Source of the DNA: JASHUC01 sp963849095
GTDB lineage: Bacteria > Pseudomonadota > Gammaproteobacteria > Steroidobacterales > Steroidobacteraceae
NCBI GenBank assembly: GCA_963849095.1
Contig: CAWKGA010000001.1
Coordinates: 372,001-436,000, forward strand
DNA: 64,000 nt
Reading direction: 5' to 3'
The notes under the pieces were generated by a model that ran no database searches, was not told the DNA's origin, and saw only the letters and a program-made list of their open reading frames with translations. The first letter of the stretch is position 1. The number at the start of each line of letters is the position of its first letter. Both the position numbers and the translations under genes were made by a program. This document shows, in pieces, positions 51,301 through 59,747 of this stretch.

Positions 51301-51366
51301 AATCATCATCGCGCCGCTCAAATCCAAGATCCACGCTGTTCGTCAAAACTTCTGTGTAATAGAAAG

Positions 51367-51374
51367 ATGAGGGT
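51367..51374 (+). repeat. 8-bp target duplication, right copy
   Basis: ATGAGGGT, second copy of the duplication flanking the IS50-like element. Removing one copy plus the IS rejoins the intron as ...TTAGAG-ATGAGGGT-AGGCCCCTC... Confidence 0.75.
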
Positions 51375-51805
51375 AGGCCCCTCGGAGTCGGCGGGCAGTC
51401 GCAGGCTCCAAACCAGGCAGTGCTGCTGGGGCGCAAAAACGCCTCGGTGGTGAGCGACTGCCTAAAAGTCGGTCGAACAGACCGGCAGGTGAGAGCAGAG
51501 AAGGTGAACGAAAGTGAACCGTCCGAAGACCCATCGAAAATCCATATGATGTTGTCGAAACCGCGGTTGTGAACGGGCTGCGGGACGAGCTGGGAGACGA
51601 CTCTGCATGTTGACCCAGTGGCAACCGGTGGATAGGCGGCACGAGCTCTGTTCATGGCTTTAATTACGGAACGCGGGAACTCTGATCTTCTGATGTGTAG
51701 GGAAATGACAAGCGGCGAGAAACCGTGAGGAAGAATACCGATGCGGAAGATCAGTTCAAGAGCCACCGGTAGTAGCGTTGAAGCCTCTGTAATGGGGGTG
51801 GAGCG

Positions 51806-53125
51806 ATGCGGTGGCATTGTCTGGGTTCTGCCACGGCCCAACTCAGTAATGAGGATGAGGTCGTGACAAAGCCTAAGCCGTATGGCATCTCCAAAAGGAT
51901 GGTGTTGGAAGCTTATCGGCATGTTAGAGCGAATCAGGGCGTCGCAGGCATCGATGGCGAAAGCATTGAGATGTTTGAAGCGGATCTGAGCAGGAATCTC
52001 TATAAGCTATGGAACCGGATGTCTTCGGGGAGTTACTTCCCTCCTCCGGTAAAGCAAGTAGAGATCCCGAAGAAACAAGGCGGAGTGAGAATTTTAGGAA
52101 TTGCCACAGTTGCCGACCGGATCGCGCAGCAGGTTGTGGTCTCAAGAATCGGAGGAGATCTTTATGGGGTCTTCCATCCGGACTCGTACGGGTATCAGCT
52201 CGATAAATCGGCCGCGGATGCGGTAGCTGTGACCCGCAAGCGATGCTGGAAGTACGACTGGGTTGTCGAGTTTGACATCCGTCGTGCGTTCGATGAACTT
52301 GCCTGGGACCTGCTGAGAAAGGCGATTGCAAAGCACGTAGTGGACCCTTGGTGTTCATTGTTTATCGAGAGATGGTTGACCGTACCGGCGGTATCGCCGG
52401 ACGGGGTACTTGTTCAGCGCACTAAAGGTGTGCCCCAAGGCTCTGTGATCGGACCTGTCTTGATGAACTTGTTCATGCACTATGCCTTCGATATGTGGAT
52501 GACGCGGGAGCACCCGCGAAAACCATTTGCCCGATACGCCGATGATGCGGTTGTGCACTGCCGAAGTGAAGCTGAGGCCAAGACACTGCTGGCATCGATT
52601 GACGGGCGATTGAAGGAATGCAAGCTTGAGCTGCACCCGGAGAAATCCGGCATCGTGTACTGCAAACGTAGGCGCCAAGGGTTCGACTACCCGCGGGTAT
52701 GTTTTACCTTCCTCGGGTATACGTTCCGGCCGAGAGGCTCCAAGGGACGTGACGGGGTGGTAGACATGAACTTCCTGCCGGCAGTGAGTGCAGCGGCAGT
52801 AAAACGGATGAAGCAAACCATCCGCGAGTGGCAGATCTCTAGACAAACCTCTGTGAGCTTGAACGTGCTGGCTAAGCGGTACAATGCCACATTGAGGGGC
52901 TGGTTGAACTACTACAGTCTGTTCTTCAAGACAGCGATGCGGGCGGTGTATCGACATCTCGATAACCTGCTTGTGCTTTGGGCGCGGCGGAAATATCGCA
53001 CTCTTGCGAGACATCCTCGGCGGGCCAAACGCTGGCTTGATCGGATGGTCCGTCAGCAACCCAGGTTGTTTGTTCACTGGCCTCACTTTCGGCGAGTCAC
53101 GGTACGGACAATGGGAGCCGTATGA
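51806..53125 (+). CDS. ltrA: Group II intron reverse transcriptase/maturase
   Basis: 439 aa from ATG 51806 (GGGGTGGAGCG box just upstream). RT blocks: VRILGIATVADRIAQQVVVS, VVEFDIRRAFDELAWDLLRK, GVPQGSVIGPVLMNLFMHYA, the active site RYADDAVVHC with YADD, and LHPEKSGIVYCKRR. Domain X (splicing): LNVLAKRYNATLRGWLNYYS. It ends right after X (HWPHFRRVTVRTMGAV), so there is no HNH endonuclease domain, and mobility would be En-minus type. The intron RNA is now broken by the IS upstream of the gene, so splicing is probably lost. Confidence 0.95.
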   Translation: MRWHCLGSATAQLSNEDEVVTKPKPYGISKRMVLEAYRHVRANQGVAGIDGESIEMFEADLSRNLYKLWNRMSSGSYFPPPVKQVEIPKKQGGVRILGIATVADRIAQQVVVSRIGGDLYGVFHPDSYGYQLDKSAADAVAVTRKRCWKYDWVVEFDIRRAFDELAWDLLRKAIAKHVVDPWCSLFIERWLTVPAVSPDGVLVQRTKGVPQGSVIGPVLMNLFMHYAFDMWMTREHPRKPFARYADDAVVHCRSEAEAKTLLASIDGRLKECKLELHPEKSGIVYCKRRRQGFDYPRVCFTFLGYTFRPRGSKGRDGVVDMNFLPAVSAAAVKRMKQTIREWQISRQTSVSLNVLAKRYNATLRGWLNYYSLFFKTAMRAVYRHLDNLLVLWARRKYRTLARHPRRAKRWLDRMVRQQPRLFVHWPHFRRVTVRTMGAV

Positions 53126-53148
53126 GATGAGAATCTCACGTACGGTTC
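53115..53148 (+). ncRNA. Group II intron domain V
   Basis: 34-nt hairpin starting GAGCCGTATGAGATGAG and ending TCACGTACGGTTC, with the catalytic-triad side AGC-like base GCCG and a GAGA-type loop. It overlaps the 3' end of the maturase gene. Confidence 0.85.
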
Positions 53149-53188
53149 TGCGAGCGGCTTTGGGTGCAACTCCCGAGGTCTACTCACT

Positions 53189-54006
53189 AGGCGGCGAGCC
53201 TCAAGCGCAAGGGCCGGGCGGTGCGCTTCTGCGGGAAGACCTTCCGGGTGTTCGAGGCCGAGCGGCTGGAGGGGGTGAGATGGAAGCAAGGCTGCTTTGC
53301 CCAGGATGCGGTCGGGGACTGGTGGCTGTGCCTGCCAGTGGAGGTGAGGATCGAGGAGACGGTGGCCCCGGAGGAGGCGGTGGGGGTTGACCTCGGAGTC
53401 AAGGACATCGCCGTCACGAGCGATGGAGAGCGCTTGGAGGCTGGGCAGGTCTACCGCGGGGAAGAGGCCAAGCTCGGGGCCCTGCAGCGGCGGGGGCATC
53501 GTAAGCAAGCCAAGCGGCTGCACCGCAGGATTGCCCGGCGCAGGCAGGATGCCTGCCACCAGTTCAGCCGCCGGATCGTGGATCGGTATCAGAATATCGT
53601 CGTCGGCGATGTGAGCAGCCTGAAGCTCGTCAAGACCCGCCTGGCCAAGGGGGTGCTGGATAGCGGGTGGGGGATGCTCAGGCGGATGCTGCAGTACAAA
53701 GGCGAGCACGCCGGCAGGTCCGTCCGGATCGACAACGAGCGAAACACCACGCGAGTCTGTTCTACCTGCGGATCACTCTCGGGTCCCAGGGGTCTGAGAC
53801 AGCTTGCTGTGAGGCAATGGGAATGTGCACACTGTGGTGAGTGGCACGACCGGGACGTGAACGCGGGCCGGAACATTCTCATGGCCGGGTCCAGGTGTGG
53901 GACCTCCGTGAGCGGGAACGAGTCATCGGGTGGGCGGAGCCCCCTCGAGCCGGACATCTCTGTCCGCGCGAGAGAGGGGTCAGGGTCCGCTCACGCGGCG
54001 ACATGA
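53189..54006 (+). pseudogene. tnpB: TnpB (IS200/IS605-type), 3' part after the intron
   Basis: Continues K-AASLKRKGRAVRFCGKTFR..., then RuvC-I GVDLGVKDIAVTSDGER (Asp at 53389-53391), the bridge region, RuvC-II QNIVVGDVSSLKL, the zinc finger (CSTCG ... CAHCG) and RuvC-III HDRDVNAGRNIL. At the RuvC-II position where active TnpB has Glu (VVxEDL) this protein has Gly (53605-53607). A Glu in VRIDNERNTTRVCSTCG (53737-53739) could take its place, as seen in rearranged TnpB families. With the 5' part it makes a 385-aa protein. A guide RNA would be expected near or past its 3' end. Confidence 0.82.
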
Positions 54007-54044
54007 GCACCGGGTTCCTCGCATCTCCTCTCAGATCAAACGCA

Positions 54045-55232
54045 TCATGGAGATGAGAGATCGTTCTGGGCCTGGAGCGGCAGCTCTACGCGCAGTGCCG
54101 TACCGTGACCGGGTGCCGACTCGATCTGCAGAGTGCCTTCGAGCGAGCCCACGCGCGCCTGAATGCCCGTGAGCCCATGACCGGTGGCGGCGGCGCCACC
54201 GCGCCCGTCATCGACGACGAGCAGGAACACTGCACCGGACCTGGATCGGTGATGCGGAAGGGCGGTCAAATCCCCCATCGTTGGATGATCGGCCCGGGGC
54301 GCCATCGTGATTTCGATCCGTGCGCGGCTTGCTCCTGCATGGCGATGAATATTCGTGACCGCCTCCCGTACGATCATGGCCAGCGCGGACTTCGTGTCGG
54401 TCGGTAGCCCCGTAGCATCGCCACTGCACGTCAGATTGACGCCGGTAGACTCCAGGAGCTTCGTCGCTGAAATCAACTCCTCCTCGAGCGAAGCGGACTG
54501 CATCCCCGCAACCGCCGCTCGCACCTGCTTGAGGGATTCGCGTGCCGTTTGCGTGACATCGGCAATCTCCCGCAGTGCTTCGTCCGGGTCTCGCAAGACT
54601 AGCTTTCCGGCGAGCTCGCTCTTGATGGCGATCAGAGAGAGCGTATGGCCGAGGAGATCATGCAAGTCCCGACCGATGCGCTCGCGTTCCGCGACCGCTC
54701 CGAGCCAGCGGATTTCCTCGTGGGACTGCTTCAGGGCGGCGTTCTTGCGATTGACTTCCACGCTGAAGTAGCCATTGACGCAAGACAGCGTAATGAAAAC
54801 TACTGAACAGACAAGAGTGAGAGGTATCGAGGGTTGATGAATCAGGACGATTTCCGCAGCGTGTAAAATGATCAAGGCCACGGATAGCAACACGGGCCGG
54901 AGCAATCCGGGCAGCGCATAAGGCGCAAACGCCGCCGAATAGACGAGGTATGTAAATCCCAGTGGATTGACGAGCGTAAGCGCCCAGCCCAGTAACGCAA
55001 GGGGGAGTAGATCGAGGAGCGTCAGGCGCCAGCGCTTGCGGTAATTGTGTCGGTACAGCAGGAAGAATACTGGCAGCGTCAACAGAGTCGGGAAGAACCA
55101 GCTGCGAAACTCGCCCGGGGTCTGTTTCCAGGTGAGCGGAACAAACAACAAAAGAAGATAGGACAGCCGAAGAAATGGCTCCCAGGTCAGCTCCTGCTCG
55201 TTGATATTCCAGTGGTCCCGCCCACGATTCAT
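54045..55232 (-). CDS. DesK-type sensor histidine kinase, orphan
   Basis: About 395 aa from ATG 55232 (the frame is open to 55361). Six hydrophobic spans in the N-half (LRLSYLLLLFVPLTW; LLTLPVFFLLYRH; LLDLLPLALLGWALTL; ...). Then the HisKA_3 box ERERIGRDLHDLLGHTLSLI with phospho-His in LHDLLGH, the N box EAVTNIHRHA and G boxes VVDDGRGG and GHGLTGIQARV. DesK kinases normally pair with a LuxR-type response regulator gene immediately downstream. Here the downstream side is the end of the TnpB element, and no regulator is present, so it has lost or never had a linked partner. Confidence 0.88.
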   Translation of the reverse strand: MNRGRDHWNINEQELTWEPFLRLSYLLLLFVPLTWKQTPGEFRSWFFPTLLTLPVFFLLYRHNYRKRWRLTLLDLLPLALLGWALTLVNPLGFTYLVYSAAFAPYALPGLLRPVLLSVALIILHAAEIVLIHQPSIPLTLVCSVVFITLSCVNGYFSVEVNRKNAALKQSHEEIRWLGAVAERERIGRDLHDLLGHTLSLIAIKSELAGKLVLRDPDEALREIADVTQTARESLKQVRAAVAGMQSASLEEELISATKLLESTGVNLTCSGDATGLPTDTKSALAMIVREAVTNIHRHAGASRARIEITMAPRADHPTMGDLTALPHHRSRSGAVFLLVVDDGRGGAAATGHGLTGIQARVGSLEGTLQIESAPGHGTALRVELPLQAQNDLSSP

Positions 55233-55382
55233 TTGGTCGAGCCGCTCCACCGGTGCGCGCGTTTCCACGGCGTAGATCTTATCCGAGCGGTGCCAAGGTT
55301 TCGAGGCGTACCGGATTCCCGAGATTTCCGTTGGGGCGTCGAGGCCCATTCGGACTCTCACACGACGGCATTGAGCGCACGC

Positions 55383-55577
55383 TTAGATGATCCCGAGCAC
55401 CAGGAGGCCGGGCGCCACCGACATCGCGAAAGCGATAGGCGGCTGAAGTCCGCTCACCTCCATGCTCGCGACGTGCCCGTTGAAGCACATCCAGGCACAG
55501 AGCGCGCCCACGAGTCCGCCTGCGACCGCCAGCAGTAGGGCCTCGGCCAGCACGGGGACCTCCCGGAATACGCTCAT
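55383..55577 (-). pseudogene. C-terminal fragment of an FtsX/MacB-type ABC permease
   Basis: 64 codons: MSVFREVPVLAEALLLAVAG followed by GLVGALCAWMCFNGHVASME and FAMSVAPGLLVLGII then stop. This is the third/fourth-span region of MacB-like permeases (REALLLAxxGGxxGxxxA...F.V.P.LLxxGLxxAxxxG), stopping before the last span. It lies just downstream of an intact permease of the same family, and is a truncated relic of a second permease. Confidence 0.6.
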
Positions 55578-55589
55578 GGCGAATCTCCT

Positions 55590-56747
55590 TCAGCGCGCCG
55601 CGAGCGCATCGATGATCGTGAGCCGCTGGGCGCGCCAGGCGGGCGGCAAGGCGCTCACGAGCGCGAGCAGCACCGCATAGCCGATTCCGATCGCAAAGAC
55701 GATCCATGGCATGCGCAGCCCCGGGGCGCCGACCCGGGCCATCAGCGAGCCGAGCATCGGCAGCATCGCGTGGGCAATCGTAAGGCCGAGCACGGCTGCG
55801 ACCACCGTGAGCAGCATGGCCTCGCTCAGCACCAGCGCCGAGACGCCGCCGTCGGTGAATCCGAACGTCTTCATCACCGCGAATTCGTGAATGCGCTCGC
55901 GATAGGCCTGCATCAGTGTGGTCCCGGTGAGCAGCAGCAGGGTCGCGAAGGCGGCACTGACGATCGCCTCGACGAAGAAATCGAGGTCACCGAGCTGGGC
56001 GAGCGCGCTCTCGTCATTGGCACGCTCGGTCTCCGTGACGGTCCGGTTCGAGGAATTCGCAAAGAGGTTGTCTATCGCGTTACCCACCTCGGTCGCCTGC
56101 GAGGCGTCGGCGATCGTTTCTTCGTAAAACTGCACCGTGCCGGTGTCCTTCGCGCGCGCGGTGTCGAAATACGGATAGTTCACGAGGAGCAAGGGTGTGT
56201 CCCGAACGGGACTGTCGGGAATGTCGAAGGTCCCAACGATGTCGAAGGTCCAGCCGGAGGTGCCGCCCTTCTTCGGGGCGTTGAACGCGTGGATCGGAAT
56301 TTGATCTCCAACCTTCCAGCCGAGGCGCTCGGCGAGAGTCTGCGCAACCAGAGCGCCGGTGCGGGTGCGAAGGAAAGCGGCTCGGGCGCCGGGGGATGCG
56401 CGGAAATCGGAGTTCGCGGTGAAGAAGCTCTCGGCCTCCACCGGTCGGACGACGACGATGTTGCTGAGCGACTGGTAATCGCCGATGAACTGCGATTCGT
56501 AAGTCACCTGTGTCACGCCGCGCACCGCTTGGATCTGCGACAGATCGGCGAGCGGCAGGGGCAAGCCCGCGGGATTGCTCGTGTCGAGCACGTTGAGCCG
56601 TCCCTGAGCGACAAGTTGCTTGAACATCGTGTCGATCCCCTGGAGTATGCCGAAGAGCAGGAACGCGATGACGATCGACAGGAGCGTGAAGATCGTACGC
56701 ACTTTCTTGCGCGACAGCCCGGTCCAGACCAGGCGGAAGTACTTCAT
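55590..56747 (-). CDS. FtsX-family ABC transporter permease
   Basis: 385 aa from ATG 56747, where MKYFRLVWTGLSRKKVRTIF followed by TLLSIVIAFLLFGILQGI is the normal start; ATG 56798 is less likely. The MacB-type periplasmic domain is about 60-260. The C-terminal FtsX domain has spans SAAFATLLLLTGTTLMQAYR, EFAVMKTFGFTDGGVSALVL, and the end YAVLLALVSALPPAWRAQRL. Such permeases work with an ATPase and an adaptor in export or lipoprotein handling. Neither partner gene is in the window; the downstream neighbour is a permease fragment, so the system looks partly lost. Confidence 0.85.
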   Translation of the reverse strand: MKYFRLVWTGLSRKKVRTIFTLLSIVIAFLLFGILQGIDTMFKQLVAQGRLNVLDTSNPAGLPLPLADLSQIQAVRGVTQVTYESQFIGDYQSLSNIVVVRPVEAESFFTANSDFRASPGARAAFLRTRTGALVAQTLAERLGWKVGDQIPIHAFNAPKKGGTSGWTFDIVGTFDIPDSPVRDTPLLLVNYPYFDTARAKDTGTVQFYEETIADASQATEVGNAIDNLFANSSNRTVTETERANDESALAQLGDLDFFVEAIVSAAFATLLLLTGTTLMQAYRERIHEFAVMKTFGFTDGGVSALVLSEAMLLTVVAAVLGLTIAHAMLPMLGSLMARVGAPGLRMPWIVFAIGIGYAVLLALVSALPPAWRAQRLTIIDALAAR

Positions 56748-56865
56748 GGCGCTTAAGATATCGAGTGATTTCGAGGTGGCGCCAGTAGCCGCTGTCACGC
56801 GGTTGGAATGACACTTGTCATCTTTGCAGGACCTGCCGCGCTGGCAAGCATCGCTCCGCGGGAGG

Positions 56866-57186
56866 ATGATGCGCCGCGTGAAACGATTGCCTACGGATAA
56901 GCAGCCGCCGGAGCCTGACCCGAGCGTTCACGACGCCCGGAGCATCGATGCGCTTTACGGGCTCGAGCCAGTATTCGAGCCCGGGCGCACCGTCGACGGT
57001 GGTACCCAGTCTCACTTGGTTCAGTGCCCCTATTGCGGCGAGAGCTTCGAGACGCTACTGGACCTCAGCCCCGGCTCCGCGAGCTACATCGAGGACTGCG
57101 AGATCTGCTGCCAGCCGATCCAATTCAGCCTCGAAGTCGATCATGCCGGAAGCCTCGTGGGGCTGGAGGTCCTGCGCTGCGATTAG
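56866..57186 (+). CDS. CPXCG motif-containing cysteine-rich protein
   Basis: About 106 aa (ATG 56866 or 56869, box GGGAGG). The C-terminal core VQCPYCGESFETLLDLSPGS then YIEDCEICCQPIQFSLEVDH matches the CPXCG family: two zinc-binding pairs, CPYCG and CEICC. The N-terminal 45 residues are variable. Small soluble protein of unknown function, common in Gammaproteobacteria. Divergent from the FtsX permease gene. Confidence 0.8.
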   Translation: MMRRVKRLPTDKQPPEPDPSVHDARSIDALYGLEPVFEPGRTVDGGTQSHLVQCPYCGESFETLLDLSPGSASYIEDCEICCQPIQFSLEVDHAGSLVGLEVLRCD

Positions 57187-57235
57187 CAGATGGGACCGAT
57201 CAATTTCCCGCGAGTATCATGAGCACGACCCCTCC

Positions 57236-59326
57236 TCAACTGCCGCTCTTGAAGAGCTCCCGCGAGATGTATCCCGCGATGTCGCGGAGCTGTTCGGGCT
57301 TCAACGCGCCGTGGAACGAGGGCATGTTCTGGTTCTTGCCGAGCGTCGCAGTCGCAATGATGTAGCGCACGTTCCCGGCGACGCTCGCAAGCGGCGCTCC
57401 TCCGCCGTGGCCGCCCAGGCCCGTCGCCCCGTGGCAGGCGACGCAGTAGAGGCCGTACAGCCGCCGGCCGTCCGCGAGATCGGGTTTCCCGGGAGCGTAG
57501 ACGACGGGCACCGCCGTGCCGGCGCCTCCGGCACCGGGAAGCGGCGCCGGAAGCGAGGGGATCCTGCCTGAGGGCGAGAAGAGCCACACGCTGTCGCCCC
57601 TGCTGTCGGCGCCGTAGAGGGTGCCGGCGGAGAGTACGGCGACATACTGCTCGCCGTCGTACATGAAGGTGCTCGCTGGCGCGTTGACGCCGGCATCGGT
57701 CTGAAACTCCCAGAGGCGCGTCCCGTTCGACTCATCAAGAGCGGTGAGCCGTCCATCGCTGCGCCCGACGAACACGAGGCCGCCCTTCGTCACGAGCGTG
57801 CCGCTCATGCAGGCGTCGGGCCACGCCTGCTCCCAGACGAGGCGGTTCGTCGTGACGTCGAAGGCGCCGAAGATGCCGCGGCCCCGCGTGCCGCTCAATG
57901 CCAAACGGCCGAGGCGCTCTGCAGTCTTGTTGAAGTCCGGCGGCTTGAACCGGTTGGTCTCGTGATGGGACTCGCCGAGACGGTCGATGCCGCAGACGAA
58001 GAAATGATGGTTCTCCGGGTCGTAAGAGCTCGGCGGCCAGTTGACGGCCATCTGCGGGCGGTACACGACCGGCGTCGTCCAGTACGGCGTGAAGATCCGG
58101 CCGTGGTTGACGAGCGTGAAGCCTTCGGGGGCGATGTTGACTTCGAGTGGAAAGAGGGGATCCCCGATGGGGTAGGGCTGCGTCGCAGCCGTGTCCTGGC
58201 GCGGCTCCTGCGGCACGGGTCGCTCGACGATTCCGATGAGAGGCTGACCGGTCGCGCGATCGAGGATGTAGACCCAGCCCGTCTTGCAGATCTCCGCGAT
58301 GCCCTTGCGGGGCGTTCCGTGGTAGACGGCATCGAAGAGTACGACGGGATTGGGGCAGTCGTAGTCCCAGATGTCGTGATGCACCATCTGGAAGTACCAG
58401 CGGAGCTTGCCGGTCGTGACATCAAGAGCGACCATCGAGGAGGTGAAGAGGTCATTGCCGGCGCGCTGGTCGCCGCCGTAATCCGGGCTGGGGTTGCCGG
58501 TCGTGAAGTAGAGGAGGCCGAGCTGCGGATCGACGGCGGGGGTCTGCCAGATCGATGCGCCGCCCTGCTTCCAGGCATCATTGTTCTTTGGCCAGGTGTC
58601 GTGACCGAACTCGCCGGGGCCGGGGACGGTGTGAAACGTCCAGATGAGCTCGCCGCTGCGCGCGTTGAACGCCTGGACTCGCCCCCGCATGCCGATGTCC
58701 GCACCCGCGAAGCCCGTGATGACCATCCCGCCGTAGTAGAGCGGGGCGGCGGTGATCGAGTAGCCCTTCAGCGGATCGGCGGCCTGAACGGACCAGACGA
58801 CCTTGCCCGTGCGCTGGTCGAGCGCGACGAGTTTCGCGTCGAGCCGGCCGACGAACACCTTGCCGTCACCGAGCGCGACGCCGCGCGAAAGCCAGCCGCA
58901 GCACACCTTCACGCGGTCCGGGTCGAGGTGGGCGAGGTACCGCCACAGGATCTTGCCGGTCCTCACGTCGAGCGCGAACACATCGTCCGCTCCCGTGACG
59001 ATGTACAGCACGCCGCGGTAGAAGAGCGGCTGCGCCTGCCCCGAGTACTGTGGGCTGACGCCCGAGCCGTCGAGGTGCGTGCGCCAGTTGGCCTTCAGGT
59101 CCTGGACGGTGCTCCGATTGATCTCGGTGAGCGGTGAGTAGCGCTGGTTGAAGAGGTTGCCGCCGTTCGTGATCCATCCGGTCTCGGGCGGCGCGGCCAG
59201 CTGATGCGCCGTGAAGGCCGGCGCGAGGAAAATCGGCGGCGGCGGCGGCCCGGCGATTACCCCGGCTGCTCCGAGGACCATGGCCGCGCTGCAGAGCAGC
59301 CGGCCGCCAAAGTGTGTCACGAGCAT
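57236..59326 (-). CDS. PQQ-dependent dehydrogenase with C-terminal cytochrome c domain
   Basis: 696 aa from ATG 59326 (ATG 59350 also in frame). Signal peptide near GRLLCSAAMVLGAAGVIAG. The eight-bladed propeller has repeated tryptophan-docking motifs (LDVRTGKILWRY; LDQRTGKVVWSV; LDVTTGKLRWYF; LDESNGTRLWEF). The vicinal disulfide Cys pair reads VKVCCGWLSRGVAL, the typical quinoprotein alcohol dehydrogenase site. C-terminal haem c: GLYCVACHGATGLGG with CxxCH and a distal Met region (KNQNMPSFHG). It oxidises alcohols, aldehydes or sugars in the periplasm, passing electrons to its cytochrome domain. PQQ synthesis genes are not in the window. Confidence 0.9.
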   Translation of the reverse strand: MLVTHFGGRLLCSAAMVLGAAGVIAGPPPPPIFLAPAFTAHQLAAPPETGWITNGGNLFNQRYSPLTEINRSTVQDLKANWRTHLDGSGVSPQYSGQAQPLFYRGVLYIVTGADDVFALDVRTGKILWRYLAHLDPDRVKVCCGWLSRGVALGDGKVFVGRLDAKLVALDQRTGKVVWSVQAADPLKGYSITAAPLYYGGMVITGFAGADIGMRGRVQAFNARSGELIWTFHTVPGPGEFGHDTWPKNNDAWKQGGASIWQTPAVDPQLGLLYFTTGNPSPDYGGDQRAGNDLFTSSMVALDVTTGKLRWYFQMVHHDIWDYDCPNPVVLFDAVYHGTPRKGIAEICKTGWVYILDRATGQPLIGIVERPVPQEPRQDTAATQPYPIGDPLFPLEVNIAPEGFTLVNHGRIFTPYWTTPVVYRPQMAVNWPPSSYDPENHHFFVCGIDRLGESHHETNRFKPPDFNKTAERLGRLALSGTRGRGIFGAFDVTTNRLVWEQAWPDACMSGTLVTKGGLVFVGRSDGRLTALDESNGTRLWEFQTDAGVNAPASTFMYDGEQYVAVLSAGTLYGADSRGDSVWLFSPSGRIPSLPAPLPGAGGAGTAVPVVYAPGKPDLADGRRLYGLYCVACHGATGLGGHGGGAPLASVAGNVRYIIATATLGKNQNMPSFHGALKPEQLRDIAGYISRELFKSGS

Positions 59327-59456
59327 GTCGATGCGCCCCCCCAAGAGCAACCGATGCCTCAGTATATCGGCTCACGCTCCCGAGGCTGAGGGCGTGGTGT
59401 AAGCTTTGCGTGCGGCCTGTTCCGATGCGTGCGCGCACACCCGGCAGATCCACCCG

Positions 59457-59654
59457 ATGACGAGCCACGACGAGCAAGCTCGCTGCCCGCTTTGCCGGCG
59501 GCCCAACCTCTGCGCCATCTCTGGCGGCGGCACCTGCTGGTGCGTCGATGTCGTCATTCCTCCAAGCGTCCTGCGGGCCATTCCTGCCGAGCTGCGCAAC
59601 GAGGCCTGCCTTTGCAAGGCCTGCGCCGCCGGGGCAGCTGTCCGTGCGGAATGA
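59457..59654 (+). CDS. Cysteine-rich CWC family protein
   Basis: 65 aa from ATG 59457. The zinc-binding pattern QARCPLCRRPNLCAISGG followed by GTCWCVDVVIPP and EACLCKACA is the CWC family (named for Cys-Trp-Cys), with eight Cys. Function unknown. Divergent from the PQQ dehydrogenase and 93 bp upstream of the GH3 gene, same strand. Confidence 0.8.
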   Translation: MTSHDEQARCPLCRRPNLCAISGGGTCWCVDVVIPPSVLRAIPAELRNEACLCKACAAGAAVRAE

Positions 59655-59747
59655 GTTTGACCCCGAAAAATAACTGCGGTGATAATCGCCCGCCGCGGCA
59701 GCGCTACCGCTACTACCAGCGCCACCGATCCGACCGGGGAATACTGA

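Larger units (their letters stand above)
48822..51366 (+). mobile_element. IS50-like insertion sequence (IS4 family) with DUF4338 gene
   Basis: 2545 bp. Left end CTTACTGTTGCACACATCT and right end (reverse complement) CTTTCTATTACACAGAAGT match at 13 of 19 bases, and both resemble the 19-bp outer end of IS50 (CTGACTCTTATACACAAGT). Flanked by an 8-bp duplication. Contains an IS50-type transposase and a second gene of DUF4338 type. It is inserted inside a group II intron. Confidence 0.8.
51367..53187 (+). ncRNA. Group II intron, 3' segment (main part)
   Basis: Continues the intron after the IS. It holds noncoding domains I-III (51367-51805), the maturase gene in domain IV (51806-53125) and domain V at 53115-53148, then domain VI up to the TnpB junction at about 53187/53188. 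The intron end reads CTACTCAC-T; frame restoration of TnpB needs exon 2 to start at 53189, one base later than the usual AY end. Confidence 0.8.
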
